This document shows, in pieces, positions 7,533-15,315 of a stretch of DNA of 56,315 nucleotides. A program made the position numbers and the translations under genes. The notes under the pieces are model-generated. The model was not told the origin of the DNA, did no database searches, and saw only the letters and a list, made by a program, of their open reading frames with translations. Numbering within the stretch: position 1 is the first letter of the stretch; each line of letters opens with the position of its first letter. This DNA comes from Streptantibioticus rubrisoli (GTDB lineage: Bacteria > Actinomycetota > Actinomycetes > Streptomycetales > Streptomycetaceae): contig NZ_JANFNH010000049.1 in NCBI RefSeq assembly GCF_024436055.1, forward strand, positions 1-56,315, read 5' to 3'.

Positions 7533-8098
7533 CCGCACGCCCCGCCCTGCAGGTCCTCGACGGCCCCGCCGCCCTCGACCAGCTCGACGCGTTCCTGCCT
7601 GCCTACGTCGAGGTGTACGTCGAGCCCCCGTACAGCGAAGGCCCTAAGGACGTGAAGGAGTTCACCGAGCGGTTCGCCCGCCAGGCCGCGACCCGCCCGC
7701 ACTTCCGCCTGGTCCTCGCACGCGACGACGAGGGCCAGGTCATCGGCTTCACCTACGGCTACTGCCTGCCCGCCGACACCCGTTGGTGGTCTGGCCTGCA
7801 GCAGCCACCGGCCGACCCCGGTTTCACCCGCGAGACCGGCGAGCGCACCTTCGCGGTCATCGAGCTGGCCGTCCGCCGGCCGTGGCGCCGTTCCGGCGTC
7901 GCCACCGCTCTGCACACCGCGCTGCTGGCCGGCATGCCCGCCGAGCGGGTCACCCTCACCGTGCGCCCCGAGCCGGAAGCAGCCCCAGCACGGCAGGCGT
8001 ACAACCGCTGGGGATACCGCTCCCTGGGTCCCAGCCGCCCGTGGGACGACGCCCCGCTGTACACGGCGATGATCCGCACCTTCGACGGTCAACCGTGA
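7529..8098 (+). CDS. GNAT-family N-acetyltransferase
   Basis: The 189-aa protein shows the GNAT core: a strand pair with FRLVLARDDEGQVIGFTYG (about residues 64-82), the strand IELAVRRPWRRSGVATALHTALLAG (about 111-135) that contains the acetyl-CoA pyrophosphate loop R-x-x-G-V/G-A, and the C-terminal YNRWGYRSLGPS motif. It would transfer an acetyl group from acetyl-CoA to an amine. It overlaps the regulator gene by 4 bases. The substrate may be the cassette's product, a drug or the regulator itself; none of these can be shown from sequence. Confidence 0.88.
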   Translation: MTARPALQVLDGPAALDQLDAFLPAYVEVYVEPPYSEGPKDVKEFTERFARQAATRPHFRLVLARDDEGQVIGFTYGYCLPADTRWWSGLQQPPADPGFTRETGERTFAVIELAVRRPWRRSGVATALHTALLAGMPAERVTLTVRPEPEAAPARQAYNRWGYRSLGPSRPWDDAPLYTAMIRTFDGQP

Positions 8099-8153
8099 GC
8101 ACCGCCCGCTGACCAGCGCGGGTCAGCTGCCGTACCGCTGCCTGGCACGACGA

Positions 8154-8180
8154 AGGGGACCGCCGAGGCGGCCCCCTTTT
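8154..8180. terminator. Hairpin terminator with T run
   Basis: A short GC-rich stem (GGGGACCGCC paired with GGCGGCCCCC, three-base loop gag) is followed by TTTT. It lies between the convergent GNAT and Mrr-like genes. Confidence 0.75.
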
Positions 8181-8199
8181 CCTGTTCCTTCCCGAACCG

Positions 8200-8901
8200 C
8201 TACGACAGCGGCGTGGTTTTGCGTGGTGCGGGCAGCCGCGGCAGCAACTCCCACAGCGGGCGGGACCCCGTCGCCCATGTGCCCAGCAGCCGCCGGTCCA
8301 CCAGGTGGAGTTTTTGGGACTTCGCCAGCGGGGCGCACGGCTGGGTGAAGCGGCCGTTGGTCACCAGGACCACCACGTCGGCGCCGTGCAACTGCCGAGC
8401 GGTGCCGTTGAGTACGTGGAGGTCTGGGGTTCCCACCGGTGATCCAGCGTCCCCGTTGCGGCGGTGCTTGCACTGGATCACCCAGCGTCGACCGAGCGGA
8501 TCGGTGGCTTTGACGTCCGCGCCGTTGTCCCCGGCCCCGCCGACCTGGACCGCGTCCGCACAGCCGTCCCGCTGCATCAGGTCGCGTATCGCGTGCTCGA
8601 ACTCGCGGTGATGGAGTGCGTCGAGCTGCGCCAGCCCGTAGCGCAGGCCGTTGATGCGCACCCGCTCCCACTGCGCCCGCTGCTGCACCCGGTACAGCCA
8701 GACCCCGCCAGCACCGGCGGCGATGACCGCCAGGACGACGAGGATCCACCAGTTCGCCAGCAGCCACTCGATCACGGCGAGCGCGATACCGAGCGCCACC
8801 AGGCCCACGACCCACTCGCCGCCACCACCACGGCGCCGGGTGCGCCGTCGGGCCGGAGCCCGCCGGGCGGGACGGCGCCGGGCCGGTGGCCGGCGGCTCA
8901 C
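8200..8901 (-). CDS. Membrane-anchored Mrr-like restriction endonuclease
   Basis: The 233-aa protein has an Arg-rich N-terminus, two adjacent hydrophobic segments (about residues 31-50 and 51-69) and a C-terminal Mrr-type nuclease domain. The catalytic pattern is complete: ALHHREFEHAIRDLMQRDG helix, then GADV with Asp129 and VIQCKHR with Gln143 and Lys145 (D...QxK). Mrr-type enzymes cut modified DNA, and membrane-tethered versions are common in actinomycetes. The GTG start overlaps the stop of the gene at 8898-9119 (GTGA). A close architectural relative with the catalytic residues lost is at 22282-23013. It may defend the plasmid host or the plasmid. Confidence 0.82.
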   Translation of the reverse strand: MSRRPPARRRPARRAPARRRTRRRGGGGEWVVGLVALGIALAVIEWLLANWWILVVLAVIAAGAGGVWLYRVQQRAQWERVRINGLRYGLAQLDALHHREFEHAIRDLMQRDGCADAVQVGGAGDNGADVKATDPLGRRWVIQCKHRRNGDAGSPVGTPDLHVLNGTARQLHGADVVVLVTNGRFTQPCAPLAKSQKLHLVDRRLLGTWATGSRPLWELLPRLPAPRKTTPLS

Positions 8902-9119
8902 CGCCCACCCCCCGGATGCGCCGGAGCCGTCACCTGCGTGCGCACTGCGGGCGCGTCCGGTGTCTTGACCGTCACGTGCACGTGCCCGGCTGTCAGCGCC
9001 CAAGCGGCTAAGACCACCCCGGCCAGGATGGATAACTCCCGCTTCGCCCCCGGTGCCGAGCGTGAATGCGCCCGCACCTGGGTTCCGTCCTTGCGCGTGT
9101 AGCTGTCTATGAACGGCAC
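8898..9119 (-). CDS. Small membrane protein with Y-R-x-DGT-VR-H-R motif
   Basis: The 73-aa product starts at GTG 9119 behind a long GGGGAGGGG ribosome binding site. Residues 4-18 (DSYTRKDGTQVRAHS) match a short basic motif that recurs in many small Streptomyces proteins and, in altered form, in the product of 10406-10642. A single membrane helix follows (about residues 28-45, LSILAGVVLAAWALTAG), then a short tail with Thr/Pro-rich residues. Its stop overlaps the Mrr-like nuclease start, so it may be a membrane partner of that nuclease. Confidence 0.68.
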   Translation of the reverse strand: MPFIDSYTRKDGTQVRAHSRSAPGAKRELSILAGVVLAAWALTAGHVHVTVKTPDAPAVRTQVTAPAHPGGGR

Positions 9120-9224
9120 CGCTGCCCCTCCCCAAAGCTGTTCGACGTACCCCCGTGCCAACCAACCAGTGCAGCAGATGCCACTGACAACCAGTCAGAA
9201 AATCGAAGAGGTGTTCTGCCAGCG

Positions 9225-10232
9225 TTAGGCGGCGAGCGCGGCCCGTAGCCCTTCGTGAGCGGGGATAGGCACTCCAATCGCGTCGAGCCCGGCCCGCAAG
9301 ACCATGGGCAGACCGCCACCGTTGGGCAGTTGGCGGCAGACCAGCGCCCACACCGAGCTGAACAGGGCCACCAGCTGAGCCAACATCGCGTGCTGGCCGG
9401 GATCCACGCCCATCCCGTCTGGGACGATGGCCGCAGCGACCGAGCGGAACTCCTCGCGGGCTCGGGTCATCTCCTCGGTGGTCGCCGCCGCCTCGCCATT
9501 GAGCAACTGCTGCACGGCCAGGTCGACCAGCCCATGGCCCGATGTGCCGGTCAGCTCCATCAGCCCGCGGCCGAACAGCCACCCGAGTCCGGCCATCACG
9601 GCCATCTCGTCCGGTGACTCGGAGGTCAGCCCCAAGGCGATTCCCCACATATGGGCCGTTTCATCGTCGGGTGGCTCCGCGAAGGCGGACCACATGCGGA
9701 TCAGCATCTCGTTCAGCGGATTGTCCGGGACCTCACACCCGGCAGCCCGCAGCCGAGTCCGCATCCGCTGCGTTACGCGCCGACCAGAGTTCCGCTGTCC
9801 TTCGACGATCCGCGCCATCGCCTCGGCCTGCTCGTAGGCCGGATCCAGCCGCAGATCCTCCGGTACCGGGCTCGCGGCCATCTCCTGCTCCAGCTCCGCG
9901 TGCACGGTCTCCAACAACGTGCGCGTGCTGTGCCGCACGGAGCGGGCCAACACTGAGGGCTTCACCGGTGCCCCGTCCATCCACGCCAGCACGGCCAAGT
10001 CTGCCCAGCCCCGGCCACGCCGCGCCCGCCGACCCAGGGCGGTCGCCAACTCCACACTGCCCTCTGGCAGCGAGCACGTGCTGCCGTACTTGCCCTGCCA
10101 CGTCCGCGTCGCCCTCGGCAGCAGGCCCCACCGCCGCCACCGCTCCAGCTGGGCGGCGCTCACCGTCACCCCGGCCGCGCTGACCGCGGCCATTAACTCC
10201 TGATCCGCCTTACTCGGCGTGCTCCTCGGCAT
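9225..10232 (-). CDS. MerR-like helix-turn-helix protein
   Basis: The 335-aa protein begins with a winged-helix-like segment, VSAAQLERWRRWGLLPR (about residues 24-40), which looks like the recognition helix region of MerR-type proteins, followed by GYGST-like turn residues and a helix ELATALGRRARRGRGWADLAV. The rest (about residues 100-335) is a helical domain of unknown role. There is no Shine-Dalgarno; TACCGT (complement of 10241-10246) lies 8 bases upstream of ATG, so a leaderless transcript is likely. It is divergent from the small membrane-protein gene at 10406, and a perfect 20-bp inverted repeat lies between them. Confidence 0.7.
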   Translation of the reverse strand: MPRSTPSKADQELMAAVSAAGVTVSAAQLERWRRWGLLPRATRTWQGKYGSTCSLPEGSVELATALGRRARRGRGWADLAVLAWMDGAPVKPSVLARSVRHSTRTLLETVHAELEQEMAASPVPEDLRLDPAYEQAEAMARIVEGQRNSGRRVTQRMRTRLRAAGCEVPDNPLNEMLIRMWSAFAEPPDDETAHMWGIALGLTSESPDEMAVMAGLGWLFGRGLMELTGTSGHGLVDLAVQQLLNGEAAATTEEMTRAREEFRSVAAAIVPDGMGVDPGQHAMLAQLVALFSSVWALVCRQLPNGGGLPMVLRAGLDAIGVPIPAHEGLRAALAA

Positions 10233-10270
10233 AACAAACGACGGTACGACCGGCCACTGACACTCGGGGC

Positions 10271-10320
10271 GCCCACAACGCGGGGGTGCAACTTCCGCCG
10301 TGCACCCCCGCGTTGTGGGC
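10271..10320. repeat. Perfect 20-bp inverted repeat between divergent genes
   Basis: 10271-10290 and 10301-10320 are exact reverse complements around a 10-base spacer. It lies between the divergent starts at 10232 and 10406, upstream of a TACCGT box at 10346-10351. It could be an operator for the MerR-like protein or a leader hairpin that ends read-through transcripts. Confidence 0.8.
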
Positions 10321-10405
10321 CCCTCATCCGCGAATCCCCACTCCCTACCGTCGAGAGCACGGTCAACTGACCGCCTTCCACGATCGAGTGAAACGGAGAC
10401 TTCGC

Positions 10406-10642
10406 ATGCCTCACGTCCGTGGCCACTACCGCGCCGGCACCTACGTCCGCCCCCACTACCGAGGCGGCTCCTACGCCGGTTCGGGAGGCGGCGCCACAGC
10501 CGCAGCCGCAGGAGGAGGCGGATTCGCGGCCTTCTTGCTGATCCTGGCGCTGCTCGGCTCCCATCCCCAGCAAAAGGCCGCACCAACTCACCACCCCACA
10601 CCCGCGATCAGCCACGTACACGCCATATCCGCGACCCCGTGA
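10406..10642 (+). CDS. Small glycine-rich membrane protein with VR-H-YR repeats
   Basis: The 78-aa product has GGAG 7 bases before ATG. Its N-terminus repeats a basic unit (VRGHYRAGTYVRPHYRGG, residues 4-21), continues with a Gly/Ala-rich stretch and a hydrophobic segment (about residues 38-50, FAAFLLILALLGS), and ends in a His/Pro-rich tail. The Y-R/T-YVR-H pattern resembles the gene at 8898-9119. A hairpin terminator follows. Function unknown. Confidence 0.65.
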   Translation: MPHVRGHYRAGTYVRPHYRGGSYAGSGGGATAAAAGGGGFAAFLLILALLGSHPQQKAAPTHHPTPAISHVHAISATP

Positions 10643-10694
10643 ACCGCACCACGACGGGTGCGGCAACCGCCCGCGCTCCACCCGCAGGCCCCAC

Positions 10695-10725
10695 GTGGTG
10701 CCTCCCAACGGACGGGAGGCACCAC
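10695..10725 (+). terminator. Hairpin terminator, 12-bp stem
   Basis: GTGGTGCCTCCC (10695-10706) pairs with GGGAGGCACCAC (10714-10725) around a 7-base loop, 50 bases after the small membrane-protein gene. No T run follows, as is usual in Streptomyces. Confidence 0.75.
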
Positions 10726-11088
10726 GCCGTCGTTGCTGGTCCTCCGTGGTTGCGCTCGCTTCGCGCGTCGGCGCCGCCGTTGTCTGCAGACCGTAGGCAG
10801 CACTTCCGGCGCGGAGTCTCGGGTGGTGACGACCGTGACGATCAAGCAAACAGGGAGTGGCTGAGGCCCGTTGGGGTGCAGGTGGCATACGCGCGCCTGC
10901 TCGGGCGGCTGACCGCATCGTCGTGGCTGACTGGCCGTGGCTGAGGCCGAAAACAGGGTAATTATGGATCTTGTCGCATCATTTGGACCGCAGTGACGTT
11001 CCCTCAAACCACATTCGCCTCAAAGAAGTACGGCGACACGCCGACATTCCGTAGTGATTACGTCGGCATCTATGGAAAGATCGACAGC
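10726..11088. other. Gene-free stretch
   Basis: No convincing coding frame was found. The part around 10940-11085 is less GC-rich than its surroundings and includes ttatggatcttgtcgcatc-like and ggcatctatgga-like sequences, so it probably carries the promoter for the small gene at 11089. Confidence 0.5.
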
Positions 11089-11364
11089 ATGGCAGGACGA
11101 GCTGGAGCATCAGGACCCGTGCGTGGACGAGCGCAAGGTGGCCGTCGTGTCTCCTACGACCCGTCATCTGGCGAGAATTGGCGGACCGGCATCGTGGTGG
11201 TGCCCGACGTGGCCGTTAAGGCCATCCGGGCAGCAGAGCGCACCGGGCTGTCATTCGCGGGACTCGTCAACGAGTTGGTACGGCGGATGGAAGTCGACGA
11301 GAACGGCCGCCCAGTATGGGCGGACGAACACGACGACCAAGAAGCCCTACCGATGACCGGATAG
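11089..11364 (+). CDS. Small protein with ribbon-helix-helix-like C-terminal half
   Basis: The 91-aa product has a basic, disordered N-terminal 30 residues (MAGRAGASGPVRGRAQGGRR) and a folded part with the strand TGIVVVPDVAVKAI, then a helix ERTGLSFAGLVNELVRRM and an acidic tail ending EVDENGRPVWADEHDD. The strand-helix-helix order suits a ribbon-helix-helix DNA-binding protein. Located just upstream of the replication region, it could control copy number, but the start and role are uncertain. A longer frame to the left exists without a recognisable ribosome binding site. Confidence 0.6.
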   Translation: MAGRAGASGPVRGRAQGGRRVSYDPSSGENWRTGIVVVPDVAVKAIRAAERTGLSFAGLVNELVRRMEVDENGRPVWADEHDDQEALPMTG

Positions 11365-11605
11365 TCCCCCAACGTCCGGACGCGCCAAAAAGCCCCGGCT
11401 ACCCACCGGGGCGGCGCCCATCCGAACAAGGACTCAGCTCACCACCAAATACCAGCGGCTGAATCCCGAAACACAGCAACACCCACCACGGCTGACCGGC
11501 CAGTCAGCCACCCGCACAAATCGCGGGACCCGGGTTACCAGCCCGGAGTCCTGCAGAGCCAGGAGGTGCAGCACTCCCCAAGACCACACAGACCGTTTGG
11601 TGATT

Positions 11606-11621
11606 TGTGACCCCATAAGGA
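11606..11621 (+). repeat. 16-bp direct repeat, copy 1 (candidate iteron)
   Basis: TGTGACCCCATAAGGA is identical to 11667-11682, with centres 61 bases apart (about six helical turns). Flanks also agree in part (TTTGGTGATT and GTTGGTTTA). It lies 100 bases upstream of the replication-protein start, as expected for a Rep-binding iteron or promoter element. Confidence 0.6.
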
Positions 11622-11666
11622 ACGTCAGGCCCTCCACGAGGAGGGTCCGGCCGCCCTGTTGGTTTA

Positions 11667-11682
11667 TGTGACCCCATAAGGA
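11667..11682 (+). repeat. 16-bp direct repeat, copy 2 (candidate iteron)
   Basis: Second exact copy of TGTGACCCCATAAGGA, 41 bases upstream of the start codon of the replication-protein gene. Confidence 0.6.
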
Positions 11683-11723
11683 GTGCCCCCATCGTAGCGG
11701 ACAGCTGCGATGTCGGTCAGCCC

Positions 11724-13892
11724 ATGCCTGCCGCCGGTGTGTCATCGGACGCGGGCGTGCACAGCCCGTCATCTGCCCGAATCCCCCACCCCCGTACCGG
11801 TGTTCTCCCTGTTTTCGATGCCGCGCGCGTCGACCTGCAGGAGCTGTTTCTGCGGCTGTCCCCGCGCCTTTCCCTCCGGGTCGACACCCGTTCTACCGAT
11901 GGCAAATGGCTGCACAAGTACGTGGAGCGGTCCCTGCCGCGGACCGCTCCCACGCGCCCGTACGCCGTCTACCTGTCGTCTTGCTGGGGCCGCTACCGCT
12001 GGCTGTGCTTCGACTTGGACGACAAGCGCGGCGACGTGGGCCCTGATCTGGCGACCTTGCTGCGCTGGCTGGAGGAGGCCGGTATCACCTATGTGGTGGC
12101 CGCCTCCGGGTCCGCCGGCGGACGGCACGTGTGGGTCGCCGCGGAGACGCTGCTGGACTCCGTCCTGGTCGCCTCGATCGCTGTGGCCGCCGCCAAGCGC
12201 CTGCCGACCCTCGACTACGGCCTGCTCAAGAACCGCAAGGGCGCGGCCCGCCCCATCGGTGCCCCGCACCGCAACGGTGGCCGCAGCCAGCTGATGTTCC
12301 CGCAGGACTCGCGCACGGCTGCTGCCTTGCTCACTCCCGCCACGTGCGGCAACAGCTCCGAGGCGTTCACTCGCCTGCTGCTCATCATCGACGCCGTCCC
12401 GGCCCGGGTGGAGATCCGCCCACGCATCATCGGCAAGGACCAATTCACCGAGATCATCGATGACGAGCTGGGGCCGCGTCTGGCCGGGACTCCCAACACC
12501 GTGCTGGACCGCGAGACGCTGGCCCAGCTCACCCGTCGACCGCCCGAGGACCGCGTCAGTGAGGTCTGCGGCTCGGTGCTGACCAAGCTGGCGCTGCGCC
12601 GTTGGACGTTTCCGATGGTCGAACGCCTGCTCCGGGAGCGGGCGTACCGCGAGGGCGGGCTGCTGCACCTGTGCACGAGCCCCGGGAACGGCACGCTGCG
12701 TGTGGTCCTGGACGCTGACGACGTCACGGAGAAGCTGGAGCGCCAGTGGGCGCGCTGTGTGGCGTACGCGGCCACCCTGCCGCTCACCGAGGAATCCCTG
12801 GCCTGGACCGAGACCATCGGCGACGTCGTCGCCCTGGTCGAGCAGGTACAGGCCGCCGCCGACGCGTGCCCCAAGCGCTGGGCGAAGAAGTCGGGCCCCG
12901 CCGACCGCGCCGCGCTGGATCTGCGCTGCCTGCTCGCGCTGCGCTCCGGCACCACGGTGCTCGACCTCGACGTCCGCCGCGCCGCCCTCGCCGTCGGCAG
13001 CAGCAGCTCCGCCATGCACCGCGCCCAGCACCGTCTCAGCCTCGACGGCTGGCTCGCCGCCCGCACCTCCGACGGCCCGGCCGCCACCCACGAACTGCTC
13101 CCCGTCACCGCTTCGCACCCTGGATTCAACCTCGCTGCCCAAGGTGGGACACAAGGAAACCCGCCCCCCGCAGGGGAAAGCCGAGGGACCTGGATCTCCC
13201 GGCTTCAACGGCGTCTTGCTGCAGGTCAGTCCGACGTTTTCGCCTACGGGCGACCTAACCAGAGCCATGCCGGGGGGCTCGGCCACCACGCGGGCAGGGT
13301 CTACCAGTTGCTGGTCGAGCACGCTGAACGCCCGCTGAGCCTCTCCGAGATGTGCGAAAAGTCCGGGTACGCTCCGCGTACCGTCACCAAGCACCTCGCC
13401 CGCATGCGGGACCTGATGGTCGCCACCCGGGCAGTGATGACCGTCCACCACGAGTGCCCCACCTGCCAGGTCGCGCCCGGCGAGCGCTGCCGTACGGGCA
13501 CGGGCAGCGTCCTGCGCCGCCGAGGAGCCGACCAGCACGCTGCCCGCGGCACCCTCGCCGCCGAACGCTCCAGCACCCCGCACTACCGCCCCAGGCCCGG
13601 CTCGCTGGTCGCCGCGGCGAAGGCCCTGGGCACCCACGGGCGCTTGGCCACCCGCGCTCGCTGGTACGCCGTCGAGATCGAGCTGTACCGCTGGTGGCGG
13701 CAGGAGGAGGCGTGGATGCGCGCCCCCAAGGCCGGCATCCGCACCGGGGTCCAGACCCACGACGAGCAAGCCGCCCTGGTGCTCACCACGCTCCCTCGCC
13801 AGCCCCGCCGCCGCTACCCCCGCGGAGCCGACGGCCGAGGCGACCACGCCGCCGCCAGGGCCCGCATCGAGCGCCGTATCGCCACCGCCTGA
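11724..13892 (+). CDS. Plasmid replication protein with archaeo-eukaryotic-type primase domain
   Basis: The 722-aa product contains WLCFDLDDKRGDVG (about residues 92-105), a DxD metal motif, then GITYVVAASGSAGGRHVWVA (about 120-139), the SxH-type motif, both in the order and spacing of archaeo-eukaryotic primase/polymerase domains. A helical middle follows, then a winged-helix-like segment PLSLSEMCEKSGYAPRTVTKHLARM (about residues 536-560) and a CPTCQVAPGERCRTGTG zinc-binding motif near 574-590 that is common in phage and plasmid proteins. It lacks an obvious helicase Walker motif, so host helicase would be needed. No Shine-Dalgarno is evident at ATG 11724. This is the best candidate for the initiator of this replicon; the direct repeats upstream may be its binding sites. 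Confidence 0.8.
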   Translation: MPAAGVSSDAGVHSPSSARIPHPRTGVLPVFDAARVDLQELFLRLSPRLSLRVDTRSTDGKWLHKYVERSLPRTAPTRPYAVYLSSCWGRYRWLCFDLDDKRGDVGPDLATLLRWLEEAGITYVVAASGSAGGRHVWVAAETLLDSVLVASIAVAAAKRLPTLDYGLLKNRKGAARPIGAPHRNGGRSQLMFPQDSRTAAALLTPATCGNSSEAFTRLLLIIDAVPARVEIRPRIIGKDQFTEIIDDELGPRLAGTPNTVLDRETLAQLTRRPPEDRVSEVCGSVLTKLALRRWTFPMVERLLRERAYREGGLLHLCTSPGNGTLRVVLDADDVTEKLERQWARCVAYAATLPLTEESLAWTETIGDVVALVEQVQAAADACPKRWAKKSGPADRAALDLRCLLALRSGTTVLDLDVRRAALAVGSSSSAMHRAQHRLSLDGWLAARTSDGPAATHELLPVTASHPGFNLAAQGGTQGNPPPAGESRGTWISRLQRRLAAGQSDVFAYGRPNQSHAGGLGHHAGRVYQLLVEHAERPLSLSEMCEKSGYAPRTVTKHLARMRDLMVATRAVMTVHHECPTCQVAPGERCRTGTGSVLRRRGADQHAARGTLAAERSSTPHYRPRPGSLVAAAKALGTHGRLATRARWYAVEIELYRWWRQEEAWMRAPKAGIRTGVQTHDEQAALVLTTLPRQPRRRYPRGADGRGDHAAARARIERRIATA

Positions 13893-13963
13893 CGTCACGG
13901 CAGGCAGGCCGTGACCTCTTCCGGCTGCTGCCGCGCTCTTTCCGATCTTCGGGTGACCCCCCA

Positions 13964-13985
13964 CCGCAGGGCTTGTTATTGGCCC
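13964..13985 (-). repeat. Dispersed 22-bp element, copy A
   Basis: Read on the minus strand this is GGGCCAATAACAAGCCCTGCGG. It shares 20 of 22 bases with 23097-23118 and 17 consecutive bases (AATAACAAGCCCTGCGG) with 50141-50157. All three lie between genes. Confidence 0.75.
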
Positions 13986-14008
13986 TGGTTGGGTTCCAGC
14001 CAATCTCT

Positions 14009-14052
14009 GTCAACTGGTTGACGCTGACTTGAGACACCGTCAACCTGTTGAC
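14009..14052. promoter_or_regulatory. Tandem GTCAAC/GTTGAC inverted repeats (operator pair)
   Basis: GTCAACTGGTTGAC (14009-14022) and GTCAACCTGTTGAC (14039-14052) are two inverted repeats whose centres are exactly 30 bases apart, about three helical turns. They end 32 bases before the ATG of the helix-turn-helix gene at 14085 and are likely its operator. Confidence 0.65.
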
Positions 14053-14084
14053 GTCAGACCGCACTCAGCGACGAGGAGAACTGG

Positions 14085-15293
14085 ATGAGCAGCAACGAGG
14101 CCGTGTCCGTCCCGCAGATCGAGGTGGCCACCTACCGGGCGCCGAGGGTCACCGTCACACCCGTCACGGAGGTGATCCCGTCGGAGCCCGTCGCCGGTGC
14201 CCACGCGCCCGGCGCCTACCAGAACGTCCTGCTCAACACCCGCACCGGCGAGCTGTCCTTCCACGAGAGCACCGAGCACCGGGAGCCCTGGAACCCCCAG
14301 TGGAAGGCCATCAACGACGTCCCCCGGGAGACCTGGAAGCGCTGGCACCCGGGCAAGCTGTTCCTGCCCGGGGCGGGTCCGCACATGTGGTTCGAGCCGG
14401 TCCCCGAACTGCTGAACTGGACCGTCGACTCCGGCTTCACCGGGCACCCCTACCTCGACGTCGAGGCCGCCAACGCCCTGCTGGAGCTGGTCGCGCCGTA
14501 CGCCCAAGAGCTGCTGGACGGCTTCTTCGAGGCCGGGGGCGAGCTGGACTGGTCCGCCGCCTCCGCCCGCGCCGGCCGCCAGCTGTGCCGCCTGACCTCC
14601 CGTCACCGTGAGGCCGCCCTGCCCGAGGTCGACGCTGACCTGGTCGACTTCGCCGAGGTCGTCGCGCACTTCCCCCAGGTCTACCGGCCCGAGATGCTGC
14701 GGCTGTCCCTGGACAAGCTGGCGCACGAGTGCGAGGTGCAGACCCGGTACATCGGCGCGAACGAGCACTGGCACGAGGAGGTGAAGAAGGTGTTCGGCAC
14801 CCCGCACCGCGACGGCACCGGCGTGCACCTGCAGGTGACCGGCGTGCGTTCCTGGTACCGGACCGTGCTGCTGGACGGAGACCCCCGGGAGCCGCGCGAC
14901 TTCGCCGACTGGGACGCCGCGCACGGCAGCCTCAACGGCAGCGGCATCACCTCGGAGTCCACCGACGCGGACCTGGACGCCTGGATCGAGCGCGAGGAAC
15001 TGCGCGCCGCGCAGGCGGGGCTGCGCCTGTTCGGCACCCGCGAGGCCGCCTACAGCCACCGGGCCCGGCTGCGCGAGCAGGACTGGGACCGCCTCGCCGT
15101 GGTCGGCGCCGAGTGCACCCGGCTGGAGAAGTACCGCACCGAGCGCCTGCAACTGGTCAACCGGGCGATCTCGTGGGGCTACAGCGACTCCGACATCGCC
15201 GGGCGGGCCCGCGTGTCACGGCAGGCCGTGCACAAGCTCAGCAAGAAGACCGAGGACGGCTCCGGGCAGGCCGACGACCCCGAGCTGGCATGA
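14085..15293 (+). CDS. Helix-turn-helix plasmid protein (402 aa)
   Basis: GAGGAGAA precedes the ATG by 6 bases. Most of the protein is unlike any family I recognise: an N-terminal PVTEVIPSEPVAGAHAPGAY segment, a region rich in Trp/His (about 90-130) and helical middle parts. Residues about 369-385 (YSDSDIAGRARVSRQAVHKL) are a clear helix-turn-helix with the SRQAVHKLSKK recognition helix, followed by a short acidic tail. The same SRQA(V/A)(H/R)K recognition pattern occurs in the genes at 23237 and 55059. Two inverted repeats upstream suggest autoregulation. Possible role: control of the replication or conserved-gene operon downstream. Confidence 0.7.
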   Translation: MSSNEAVSVPQIEVATYRAPRVTVTPVTEVIPSEPVAGAHAPGAYQNVLLNTRTGELSFHESTEHREPWNPQWKAINDVPRETWKRWHPGKLFLPGAGPHMWFEPVPELLNWTVDSGFTGHPYLDVEAANALLELVAPYAQELLDGFFEAGGELDWSAASARAGRQLCRLTSRHREAALPEVDADLVDFAEVVAHFPQVYRPEMLRLSLDKLAHECEVQTRYIGANEHWHEEVKKVFGTPHRDGTGVHLQVTGVRSWYRTVLLDGDPREPRDFADWDAAHGSLNGSGITSESTDADLDAWIEREELRAAQAGLRLFGTREAAYSHRARLREQDWDRLAVVGAECTRLEKYRTERLQLVNRAISWGYSDSDIAGRARVSRQAVHKLSKKTEDGSGQADDPELA

Positions 15294-15315
15294 GGCACCA
15301 CCTGCCCACCGCCGC

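Larger units (their letters stand above)
11365..11723. other. Replication-region leader with direct repeats
   Basis: No gene is seen. It contains two exact copies of TGTGACCCCATAAGGA (11606-11621 and 11667-11682) upstream of the replication-protein gene, described separately. The rest has no obvious structure except a short GGGCGGC-rich segment. Confidence 0.55.
13893..14084. promoter_or_regulatory. Intergenic region with paired operators and a dispersed repeat
   Basis: Two copies of GTCAAC-2-GTTGAC (14009-14022 and 14039-14052, 30 bases apart) lie upstream of the gene at 14085. The minus-strand element GGGCCAATAACAAGCCCT... (13964-13985) is one of three copies of a 17-bp element. This stretch is lower in GC than its neighbours. 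Confidence 0.6.

Noticed and set aside
11769-14003. A 744-codon minus-strand frame opposite the replication protein
   Set aside because: Same GC-driven effect; the plus strand carries primase and zinc motifs.
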